DNA of 5,459 bases from Holosporales bacterium (GCA_031257415.1 JAIROR010000030.1:1-5459); one strand, 5' to 3'. Counted from the first letter of the stretch, positions 1-5,459 are shown. Program-made: numbers and translations. Notes: a model not told the origin generated them from the letters alone.

Positions 1-1
1 T

Positions 2-148
2 GTTATAGGGGCGTACTCCATTGTTGCGAAGAGTCGTGAGGGCGCTATGTTGGAAAGAATCGAAAGCATAATGAGGGGGAAAAAGGTCAGCGCTATTGTG
101 TTCAAGCATTGTAGTGAAATAGAGAAACCGATGAATAATGCGGCGTAA
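2..148 (+). CDS. C-terminal fragment, possibly MurF (Mur ligase)
   Basis: The reading frame is open from the first bases of the window to a TAA at 146-148, giving the last 48 residues of a protein whose start lies upstream. The segment IVAKSREGAMLERI resembles the end of MurF (UDP-N-acetylmuramoyl-tripeptide:D-alanyl-D-alanine ligase), where a VKGSRxxAMEEVV-like strand and helix close the third domain: V, S, R, A, M and E line up. If so, it would add D-Ala-D-Ala to the UDP-MurNAc tripeptide in the cytoplasm. About 25 further residues follow that match, a longer tail than in E. coli MurF. The adjoining murB, overlapped by 11 bases, supports a peptidoglycan role. The similarity is short, so another Mur ligase or an unrelated protein remains possible. 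Confidence 0.5.
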   Translation, partial: VIGAYSIVAKSREGAMLERIESIMRGKKVSAIVFKHCSEIEKPMNNAA

Positions 149-1007
149 AACTGATTTCAGTATTAAGGGTATAACGTTCTTCGGCACCGGCGGTTCTGTG
201 GATTTATTCTTTGCCCCGAGTAGCGTCTGTGAGCTTCAGGAATTTATAAATAGTGCGGACAAAAGCATTCCGATAGTCGCTCTTGGCCACATGTCAAATG
301 TCGTTGTTTCAGATGACGGCTTCAGGGGAGGCGTTGTTTGTTTCGGACATGCGTTCGAATCTGTGTTATTCGATGCAACTGATAATGTAGTGTTTGTTGA
401 AGCCGGAGTCGATATTAATAATCTCATCAAGCAATGTATTGGCAAGGGGATTTCGTGTGTCGAGGAAATGTATTGCATCCCAGGCACCGTAGGGGGAGCC
501 ATCTTCATGAACGCCGGAACCCCGCTATTCGAAATATCTGAGGCCGTTGTAAAGGTCGAATGCATCAATAAGAAGAATGGAAAGATTGTGAAACTTAATA
601 AGAGCGACATAAATTTTCAATATCGAAAAAGCAATATAGACGATGACCTCATCATTACGTCATGTGTTTTGAAAATGAGAAAAGGAAATGTAGATGTGCT
701 CGCAAACAGGATAAGTGAAATAGCAAGGAAAAGGAGACAAACTCAGCCAATTGCTGAAAGGACCTGCGGAAGTACTTTTAAAAACCCTGCTGGCGAAAAA
801 GCCTGGCAGCTAATCGACAGATCAGGGTGCCGCGGTATGAGAGTTGGTGGGGCCTTCGTATCCGATCTGCACTGTAATTTCATTATTAATGACGGGACCG
901 CCACTTCTGCTGATATTATAAATTTGATTGAGCAAATTAAAAAAAAGGTATTCAGGAATACCAACATTCTGCTGGAAGAAGAAATACGTTTGCTTGGTTC
1001 CCTCTAG
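138..1007 (+). CDS. murB: UDP-N-acetylenolpyruvoylglucosamine reductase MurB
   Basis: MurB is a cytoplasmic FAD enzyme that uses NADPH to reduce the enolpyruvyl ether of UDP-GlcNAc-enolpyruvate to UDP-MurNAc, the second committed step of peptidoglycan synthesis. The 289-residue protein shows the family order: FAD-binding domain with TGGSVDLFF (17-25), SNVVVSDDGFRGGVV (53-67) and IPGTVGGAIFMNAG (114-127), then the substrate domain. Expected catalytic residues are present: Arg163 in FQYRKS, Ser212 in CGSTFKNP and Glu282 in LLEEEIR, matching E. coli Arg159, Ser229 and Glu325 by motif. The C-terminal half is alphaproteobacterial in style. The start is fixed because an in-frame TGA at 132-134 sits just before ATG 138; only a weak AGAGAA lies upstream, so translation is probably coupled to the preceding gene. 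Oddities: the usual GxGSN FAD loop reads GHMSN (50-54), and an A8 tract lies near the 3' end. No ddl follows. Confidence 0.95.
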   Translation: MRRKTDFSIKGITFFGTGGSVDLFFAPSSVCELQEFINSADKSIPIVALGHMSNVVVSDDGFRGGVVCFGHAFESVLFDATDNVVFVEAGVDINNLIKQCIGKGISCVEEMYCIPGTVGGAIFMNAGTPLFEISEAVVKVECINKKNGKIVKLNKSDINFQYRKSNIDDDLIITSCVLKMRKGNVDVLANRISEIARKRRQTQPIAERTCGSTFKNPAGEKAWQLIDRSGCRGMRVGGAFVSDLHCNFIINDGTATSADIINLIEQIKKKVFRNTNILLEEEIRLLGSL

Positions 1008-1171
1008 GATCCTTTTACTTTCATAAAGTTCTTCTTTTCAAGAAAGCTCCTCGTCAAAAAAAGCTCTCCAGTGTGGCCCGGTGCGGCTTCTCTTCTGAAT
1101 TGCTTATTTGCAGTAGGTCTAGCACCACCCAGCAGTCGCCGTTCCCTCGAAATTTCTACTAGAAGTTTCAT
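1004..1171 (-). CDS. Possible small minus-strand ORF, 55 aa, uncertain
   Basis: A 55-residue frame runs on the minus strand from ATG (complement of 1169-1171) to TAG (complement of 1004-1006). It ends exactly on the murB stop, the two stops sharing a CTAG palindrome. The same frame stays open for about 38 more codons upstream of the ATG without a good start. The product is strongly basic and protein-like (MKLLVEISRERRLLGGARPT at its start, then ANKQFRREAAPGHTGELF) and resembles no family I recognise. There is no clear Shine-Dalgarno sequence before the ATG. It could be a real small gene, the remnant of a longer minus-strand gene, or chance. A rival plus-strand frame (GTG 1071 to TAG 1271) covers the same bases and looks less protein-like. 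Confidence 0.22.
   Translation of the reverse strand: MKLLVEISRERRLLGGARPTANKQFRREAAPGHTGELFLTRSFLEKKNFMKVKGS
1149..1169 (+). repeat. Hairpin in the murB-bamA gap
   Basis: GAAATTTCT-ACT-AGAAGTTTC can fold into a nine-base-pair stem (one G-U pair) with a three-base loop. The following bases are ATTCTGG, not a T-run, so it does not look like an intrinsic terminator for murB. It may be an RNA 3'-end stabiliser, a processing site or chance in AT-rich DNA. It also abuts the ATG of the possible minus-strand ORF. Confidence 0.35.
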
Positions 1172-1177
1172 TCTGGC

Positions 1178-1190
1178 AACAAGTCTTGTT
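1178..1190. promoter_or_regulatory. Dyad AACAAG-T-CTTGTT, possible operator
   Basis: A perfect six-base inverted repeat with a one-base centre lies three bases upstream of the candidate bamA -35 box. A single-base centre suits a dimeric DNA-binding protein better than an RNA hairpin. Position and symmetry are seen directly; the regulatory role is inference, and no known regulator site is recognised. Confidence 0.25.
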
Positions 1191-1193
1191 ATC

Positions 1194-1222
1194 TTGAGTG
1201 CTTCAGCAGAAAAAAATACAAC
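1194..1222 (+). promoter_or_regulatory. Candidate sigma-70-type promoter for bamA
   Basis: TTGAGT (1194-1199) and TACAAC (1217-1222) each match the consensus -35 and -10 boxes at four of six positions, and the spacer is exactly 17 bases. Transcription would begin near 1229, leaving a leader of about 74 bases before ATG 1303. There is no transcription terminator visible after murB, so bamA may also receive read-through. Confidence 0.33.
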
Positions 1223-1288
1223 AAAACTATTGCTTTCACACCAAGTATTCTGGGAAAATATGCTAGCGTAGGGTCGTGTATATCGTTA

Positions 1289-1299
1289 TGTGTGTGTGT
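1289..1299 (+). repeat. Short TG dinucleotide tract at the bamA start
   Basis: Five TG units plus a T (TGTGTGTGTGT) lie between two alternative upstream starts (GTG 1276, ATG 1288) and the preferred ATG 1303. A change in unit number would put the upstream starts out of frame but leave ATG 1303 unaffected. Five units is short for a contingency locus. Confidence 0.5.
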
Positions 1300-1302
1300 T
1301 CG

Positions 1303-4086
1303 ATGAAAGAGTTTTCTAGAAGAAGGATTTTAGGATTGTTGGTTTGTTCTTCTCTGCTGGCAGTCGCGGCTGGAGAATCTGTGGCACGGGAAGGTGGGCG
1401 AGAAAAGAGTCAGGAAAAAGCGAAGGAAAAGGCTGGTGGCGGTGGTTCAGCGCAACAAGGAGGAGAAAAGTCCTTTGGTGGTGAAGCTTCTGGTGAGGCT
1501 TCGGAAAAAGAATCACCAGCGGGGGGCACAGCTGACGTAACTATGGAAGAAGGAGGCCAAACTGAACAGGAAACTCTGCAGAAACAGGAGTTATCGGCTG
1601 GGCAACCGGAGGCCCCACAGGTTCCAGAGAAGGCTGCGAAAGTGGATTCGACGATTGTTATATCCGATATACGCTATGTTGGTCAGCAAAGAATCGACAA
1701 AGAAACAATTGCCATGTATATGCCGGTGAAAGTTGGTGAAGAGTGCGATAGCTACACAATCAATGAGTCTTTGAAGCTTCTCAATAAGACAGGGTTCTTC
1801 GAGAAAGTTGATATACATTTCGAAGGAAGAGTCCTTGTGGTTACAGTGAAGGAATATCCAGTCATTGAAAAAATCTCTTTTGAGGGGAATTCCAAGATCA
1901 ATACGAGGGCACTGAAAGAAGCGATTAAATTGAAGCCTAACGAAGTCCTTTCTCCTGCCAAGATCAAAGATTTTCAGAATGCACTCTTGGAGAACTATAG
2001 GAAACTTGGCCGATACAATACGTCAGTTAATCCCAAGATTATTAATCTTAGTAATGGCAGGGTGAATTTAGTTTTTGAGATAAGGGAAAATAAAACTGCC
2101 CGTATTAAAAGAATAGATTTCATTGGAAATAAGAAATTCTCATCAAGGGAGCTTAGAAATGTTTTGCTGAGCAAGTCTAAGAAATGGTACAGGTTTTTCG
2201 TGAATGATGACATATATGATAGCGACAGGCTGGTGATGGACAAAAGAGCCCTCGATGCCTTCTATAAAGAAAATGGGTATGCTGATTTTAAAATATTGTC
2301 TTCGGTTGTAGAACTTTCGGCAAATAAAAAAAGCTTTATTATAACGTTTACAATTGATGAAGGAGAAGTTTACAAAATATCCGATGTGGGCGCCATGTCC
2401 TTAATTCCCAAAATAAAGGATAAAGATATAAGTTCAGATCTATATGTTAAAAAAGGAGCAGTATATAATCAAACATACGTTAACGAAGATATTAGAATGA
2501 TAATTAGAAAGGCCACAGAAAAAGGATTCGCCGCAGTGAGCGTTAGGCCGATGATACAAAAGGACGCGTCCAAGCACACTCTCTCGATAATGTATAACCT
2601 TGCGGAAGGGGAAAAAATATATATTTCAAAGATAGCTATAAAAGGCAACAAAAGAACACGAGAAAACGTTATCAGACGCGAAGTAGCGGTTCATGAGGGA
2701 GACTGCCTGAACGAAGCTCTTGTTGCGCTCACTGAAAGAAACTTATCAGAACTTGGTTTTTTCAAAAGGGTTAGTGTATCCCCGGAAAGAGATCCCGGTT
2801 CTCCAAATAAGTGCGTCGTCAATATTGAAGTTGAAGAACAGTCGACGGGCGAGGCTATGGCATCATTTAGCTATTCTACAGCGACTGGTTTTGGTATTGA
2901 TCTTTCATACAATGAGAGGAACTTTATTGGAACAGGGAAAGTCGTTTCGCTGTATGTCGGGTCGGGCAGAGCAAGAACTGGAGTGGGATATACAATAGAC
3001 GAGGCCGGAAATTCGAAGAAAATGGATAGAAAATCAACGTTTAAATTTGCCAATAACGTTTCGCTACGCCTTGCCGAGCCCCATCTATTTGATCATGATA
3101 TTGAAGGATCAATAGCAGGATTTAGGCATTATTTATCCAGATTCTACGATTTCTCGGCAACTGAATATGGAGGAGGAGTCGGGGCCTCGTATAGCTTGAC
3201 GGATAAGATCCAGCAGAACTGGGAGTATACACTCGCTCGCAGAAAATTCAACGATATATCGAAAACATCTTCACCGATAATCAGGTATCAGGTTGTTAAG
3301 AGAACTAAGGACAATTTGCCAGACGGAGACATACCGGGCAAGTCTGATACCTCTCTCATTAAACATTCTATCGGTTATTCGCGATTCTTCCTCAAGGGCA
3401 TGAAAAGCTATCTCAAAACTTCTCTAAACACAACGTTTGCTGGCTTGGGAGGGGATGCGAAATACTTTTCAAATGAATTGTCCGGAGCGTATGTTATATC
3501 TATTCTTCGCAAAACGACTCTTAAATTTGCAGTGACTGGAGGAGTCATGAATAAAATTGGGAGTGGCGACAATCCACTAGTGATAGACTCATTTAATAAG
3601 GGTCTTGATTCGTTCAGAGGGTTTGACGATTGCGGGCTTGGACCTCGCGCCGTCACCACATACCTGAATCCAACTCTCTTATCTCCCAACCTGCTGTCCA
3701 CAGGGGTTTATAAGACGAGTTGCTATATTGGTGGTAAGAAGTTTTGGAGAGGAACAGCAGAACTGAAATTCCCTCTTGGTTTTCCGGAAGAATTGCAGTT
3801 CAGGGGTTTTGTCTTCGTAGACTTCGGAACTGTTTGGGATGCCCCGGAGAAAGGAGAGAAGTTCTTGAAAAAATCAGCAGACGGAAAGTTAACAGCATGT
3901 ACTTTTGACAAAATGATTATTAACCACGAAATCCAGGATAGGAGATATATCAGGGTATCGCCAGGCTTCGGCATCTCCTTAATCACTCCGGTTGGCCCAC
4001 TTGTCATGACATGGGCCTTCCCGACTCGCAAAGAAAAGTATGATGAAACTCAAAAATTCCTAATCGGATTCTCGACATCGTTCTAG
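1303..4086 (+). CDS. bamA: Outer membrane protein assembly factor BamA (Omp85)
   Basis: BamA is the central outer-membrane subunit of the Bam complex, which folds and inserts beta-barrel proteins. From ATG 1303 the protein has 927 residues: a signal peptide (basic MKEFSRRR, hydrophobic core, likely cut after ESVA at 28), a Gly/Glu/Lys/Gln-rich linker (about 29-115), five POTRA domains (roughly 118-184, 186-262, 264-352, 355-437, 438-512) and a C-terminal barrel (about 517-927). POTRA1 carries LLNKTGFFEKVDI; POTRA5 carries IKGNKRTRENVIRRE and NLSELGFFKRV, then VEEQSTG. The loop-6 motif is FRGF...GLGPR (771-782), a variant of VRGF with its Arg kept. The chain ends in aromatic Phe (GFSTSF), as barrel proteins do. 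The frame extends to GTG 1276 (936 residues), but ATG 1303 gives a classical signal peptide; no start has a convincing Shine-Dalgarno sequence. It is longer than typical BamA (about 770-810), mostly because of the linker and loop insertions. The usual neighbour skp does not follow. Confidence 0.95.
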   Translation: MKEFSRRRILGLLVCSSLLAVAAGESVAREGGREKSQEKAKEKAGGGGSAQQGGEKSFGGEASGEASEKESPAGGTADVTMEEGGQTEQETLQKQELSAGQPEAPQVPEKAAKVDSTIVISDIRYVGQQRIDKETIAMYMPVKVGEECDSYTINESLKLLNKTGFFEKVDIHFEGRVLVVTVKEYPVIEKISFEGNSKINTRALKEAIKLKPNEVLSPAKIKDFQNALLENYRKLGRYNTSVNPKIINLSNGRVNLVFEIRENKTARIKRIDFIGNKKFSSRELRNVLLSKSKKWYRFFVNDDIYDSDRLVMDKRALDAFYKENGYADFKILSSVVELSANKKSFIITFTIDEGEVYKISDVGAMSLIPKIKDKDISSDLYVKKGAVYNQTYVNEDIRMIIRKATEKGFAAVSVRPMIQKDASKHTLSIMYNLAEGEKIYISKIAIKGNKRTRENVIRREVAVHEGDCLNEALVALTERNLSELGFFKRVSVSPERDPGSPNKCVVNIEVEEQSTGEAMASFSYSTATGFGIDLSYNERNFIGTGKVVSLYVGSGRARTGVGYTIDEAGNSKKMDRKSTFKFANNVSLRLAEPHLFDHDIEGSIAGFRHYLSRFYDFSATEYGGGVGASYSLTDKIQQNWEYTLARRKFNDISKTSSPIIRYQVVKRTKDNLPDGDIPGKSDTSLIKHSIGYSRFFLKGMKSYLKTSLNTTFAGLGGDAKYFSNELSGAYVISILRKTTLKFAVTGGVMNKIGSGDNPLVIDSFNKGLDSFRGFDDCGLGPRAVTTYLNPTLLSPNLLSTGVYKTSCYIGGKKFWRGTAELKFPLGFPEELQFRGFVFVDFGTVWDAPEKGEKFLKKSADGKLTACTFDKMIINHEIQDRRYIRVSPGFGISLITPVGPLVMTWAFPTRKEKYDETQKFLIGFSTSF

Positions 4087-4121
4087 GAAGTGAGTTGAGA
4101 AGTGGTTGATCAAGAAGTCTA

Positions 4122-4150
4122 TTGAGGAGTCGTCCTGGATGTGCTACGAT
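4122..4150 (+). promoter_or_regulatory. Candidate promoter for the secreted-protein gene
   Basis: TTGAGG (4122-4127) and TACGAT (4145-4150) each match sigma-70 consensus at four of six positions with a 17-base spacer. Transcription would start near 4157, about 70 bases before ATG 4228. The -35 box resembles that proposed for bamA (TTGAGT). No terminator-like hairpin is seen after bamA, so co-transcription is also possible. Confidence 0.3.
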
Positions 4151-4227
4151 TATCAGTAGGGGGGATTTGAGTTGCAGAGTCTGGCTGTTGGTTGGATTTT
4201 GCGGTTTATTGTGGTTGTGGTTTGGAT

Positions 4228-5172
4228 ATGATGAGAATTAAAAGCAAGACTTTGTATTGTTTGGTAATTGTTGTTACGGGGATGGTGTTTTCGCCAGATG
4301 GAAAATCTGCGCAACACGATGGCGATGATCATGAGTCCTATGTTCGTCGTTGGGGCCCAGAGGAGTGGGCCCCATACTATGATAAGGTGTATAATCGATT
4401 TGTAATGAATGCAATGGAAGATCATTTTTCTAAGATTCTTCTCAGTGCACGCAAAGTTGAATTGCCGGAATGGCTCGAATATGGTTCTGGGCTGGTGATG
4501 ATAAAGGAGGGATATGATCTTTCGCAGATTGAGGATATTAGGGAATATATCAGCAATGAAAGAAGAAAGATAATTCCAGGGAGAGCAACGCAAGATGCAC
4601 TTACGCAATTATTTGGAAGTATAAGCATCAAGCCGAAAAAAATAGCTGAAGTTGAAGCCCCAAATCTGCGTGCCCAAAAAATACTACGTGATTATGAATA
4701 TGTATTGCCCAAAACCTGCTTCAAAAAAGTTGGGGATAACAAATTCCTTGTCCTTGATTTTTCAGATGCTGATGAATTCTTAAAGAAAGCGGATTCAGCA
4801 ACTGGCGCTTATAATCTAAGCCGTATTGTTACCAATGCCTGGGGCTCTATATGCGCAAGTTTTAGACATCTCACATCAGGATTTTTGAAGTATAGAATGG
4901 TTGTGCGTAATGGGCGAACAATATCCATACCCAGTATGAAAACTGGACTGCAGGTTGACTTGCACGAAAAAGGAGTAGTGATTATCAGCGACTCTGTAAC
5001 TGGCAATAGGGTTGATTCAGACCGGGCACAAGCAGTTGCCGAAGATATTCGCAATATCGTAATTAACAATTGCGTTACCCCATATCTTAAAGTTGAAATC
5101 ATCAAGGGATCTACTTGCCTGCGTTGTATTTCATTGAAAGCACTGGAGGATATCATAAACCTTTTAGACTGA
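4228..5172 (+). CDS. Hypothetical secreted protein with signal peptide
   Basis: I do not recognise this 314-residue protein. It starts with a signal peptide: basic MMRIKSK, a hydrophobic core TLYCLVIVVTGMVF and a likely cut after KSA (28), with no lipobox. It should therefore be exported to the periplasm, outer membrane or outside. The mature part begins acidic (HDGDDHE), then has an aromatic stretch WGPEEWAPYYDKVY (42-55). Residues from about 60 to 190 look helical and charged; the second half includes strand-like segments (FLVLDF, YRMVVRNGR, VVIISD). Five cysteines remain after cleavage (164, 209, 282, 297, 300), the last two forming CLRC, a CxxC pair that could form disulfides or bind metal. 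No transmembrane helix is seen beyond the signal. ATG 4228 and ATG 4231 are both possible; a TTG at 4192 would spoil the signal peptide. No strong Shine-Dalgarno sequence precedes either ATG. It lies 141 bases after bamA, where alphaproteobacteria usually carry skp, but it does not look like Skp (longer, not a simple coiled coil). Confidence 0.8.
   Translation: MMRIKSKTLYCLVIVVTGMVFSPDGKSAQHDGDDHESYVRRWGPEEWAPYYDKVYNRFVMNAMEDHFSKILLSARKVELPEWLEYGSGLVMIKEGYDLSQIEDIREYISNERRKIIPGRATQDALTQLFGSISIKPKKIAEVEAPNLRAQKILRDYEYVLPKTCFKKVGDNKFLVLDFSDADEFLKKADSATGAYNLSRIVTNAWGSICASFRHLTSGFLKYRMVVRNGRTISIPSMKTGLQVDLHEKGVVIISDSVTGNRVDSDRAQAVAEDIRNIVINNCVTPYLKVEIIKGSTCLRCISLKALEDIINLLD
4351..4374 (+). repeat. 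Strong GC-rich inverted repeat inside the secreted-protein gene
   Basis: TGGGGCCC (4351-4358) and GGGCCCCA (4367-4374) are perfect eight-base inverse complements around an eight-base loop, AGAGGAGT. The stem is almost all G-C in otherwise AT-leaning DNA and would form a stable RNA hairpin about 120 bases after the ATG. It encodes WGPEEWAP, so it may reflect the protein repeat WGP/WAP, or it may slow ribosomes or affect mRNA stability. No T-run follows, so it is not an intrinsic terminator. Confidence 0.6.
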
Positions 5173-5189
5173 GAAAATCTCAACCTTTT
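5170..5189 (+). terminator. Weak hairpin at the stop codon, possible terminator
   Basis: TGAGA-AAA-TCTCA is a perfect five-base-pair stem with a three-base loop that contains the TGA stop codon itself, followed by ACC and TTTT. The stem is short and the T-run is brief and displaced, so termination here would be inefficient at best. Confidence 0.2.
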
Positions 5190-5289
5190 GGCGGTTTGGC
5201 TCAAATTTCAACGACTTAAAGAATCGCTATTGTTCAACGGTCTCCTCAATAATTATCCTGTGGTTTTAAGCATGGGACAAAATAATAGT

Positions 5290-5319
5290 TTGGAGGCCGG
5301 TGCCGCGCGGTGATAGCAT
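5290..5319 (+). promoter_or_regulatory. Weak candidate promoter for the last gene
   Basis: TTGGAG (5290-5295) and TAGCAT (5314-5319) are 18 bases apart and lie upstream of the ATG at 5361. The spacer holds an unusually GC-rich block with the palindrome CCGCGCGG (5303-5310). The -35 match is poor, so this call is tentative. Confidence 0.2.
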
Positions 5320-5360
5320 ATTTGTATACGGTAGCTTTTTTTTAAGGGGCTTAAAACGCC

Positions 5361-5459
5361 ATGGACAATATAGAATTCGCTCTGAAAATAGAGAAGGACG
5401 GAAAGACCTTTCTATTTTCCCAGGATGTCACACAGGAAATCTTTCCGCTCAGCTCTCTC
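5361..5459 (+). CDS. N-terminal fragment of an unrecognised protein
   Basis: An open frame begins at ATG 5361 and runs 33 codons to the end of the window without a stop. An in-frame TAA at 5352-5354 means no earlier start is available. AAGGGG (5344-5349) could serve as a ribosome binding site, though its 11-base spacing is long. The visible protein begins MDNIEFALKIEKDGKTFLFS: charged, mixed strand-like, with no signal peptide, so it is probably cytoplasmic or an effector sent by another route. Too little is present to assign a family. The gap before it (5173-5360) holds no convincing gene. Confidence 0.6.
   Translation, partial: MDNIEFALKIEKDGKTFLFSQDVTQEIFPLSSL

Noticed and set aside
1043..1066. 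Direct repeat AAAGCTC after murB and an A7 run, read as a minus-strand terminator
   Set aside because: The repeat is only seven bases, and no stable hairpin lies before the T-run on the minus strand.
1071..1170. Possible tRNA in the murB-bamA gap
   Set aside because: No acceptor stem pairing, no T-loop GGTTCGA-type motif and no cloverleaf arrangement could be found on either strand.
1071..1271. Plus-strand GTG ORF of 66 residues between murB and bamA, with a signal-like SFILATSLVILSASA stretch
   Set aside because: The start is GTG with no Shine-Dalgarno sequence, the hydrophobic stretch sits too far from the start and leaves only about 20 residues after it, and the frame overlaps the candidate bamA promoter and dyad.
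4192..4227. TTG start extending the secreted-protein gene by 12 residues
   Set aside because: TTG is a rare start, no ribosome binding site precedes it, and the extension would put extra residues before a well-formed signal peptide starting at ATG 4228.
4153..4608. Long minus-strand frame opposite the secreted-protein gene
   Set aside because: It is antisense to a gene with a good signal peptide and protein-like composition, and the antisense product (many His, Asn, Ile and Arg) shows no recognisable motif.
5272..5313. ATG GGA CAA ... TGA, a 13-codon ORF upstream of the last gene
   Set aside because: Too short, no ribosome binding site, and overlapping the promoter candidate.

Overview
The window carries a short all-plus-strand stretch of cell-envelope genes from what looks like a genome-reduced alphaproteobacterium, most likely a member of the Rickettsiales. 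The evidence is the MurB C-terminal half, which has the alphaproteobacterial pattern (GSTFKNP...KAWQLID..GCRGMRVGGA, then a ...LEEEIR..G ending). AT-leaning composition, A-rich tracts and moderately long intergenic gaps agree with this. Genus cannot be assigned from the window; the absence of lipid A genes next to bamA would fit an LPS-lacking family such as Anaplasmataceae, but that is inference.

Layout: (1) bases 2-148, the C-terminal tail of a protein that resembles a MurF-type Mur ligase; (2) 138-1007, murB, overlapping that tail by 11 bases; (3) 1008-1302, a 295-base gap with a candidate bamA promoter, a 13-base dyad, a 21-base hairpin, and a small uncertain minus-strand ORF; (4) 1303-4086, bamA (Omp85), complete, with an unusual low-complexity linker of about 87 residues between the signal peptide and POTRA1; (5) 4087-4227, a gap with a candidate promoter; (6) 4228-5172, an unrecognised secreted protein of 314 residues; (7) 5173-5360, a gap with a weak hairpin and a possible promoter; (8) 5361-end, the start of an unrecognised gene.

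How the genes work together: MurF (if correctly called) and MurB act in cytoplasmic peptidoglycan precursor synthesis, while BamA folds beta-barrel proteins into the outer membrane. The downstream protein has a signal peptide and should act in the periplasm or beyond. The usual alphaproteobacterial partners (ddl-ftsQ-ftsA after murB; rseP before bamA; skp-lpxD-fabZ-lpxA after it) are all missing from their expected places, so this is a rearranged order. The items most worth a second look are the unrecognised secreted protein with its strong intragenic hairpin and CxxC motif, the BamA linker, and the murB-bamA gap. No clear new multi-gene system is visible.
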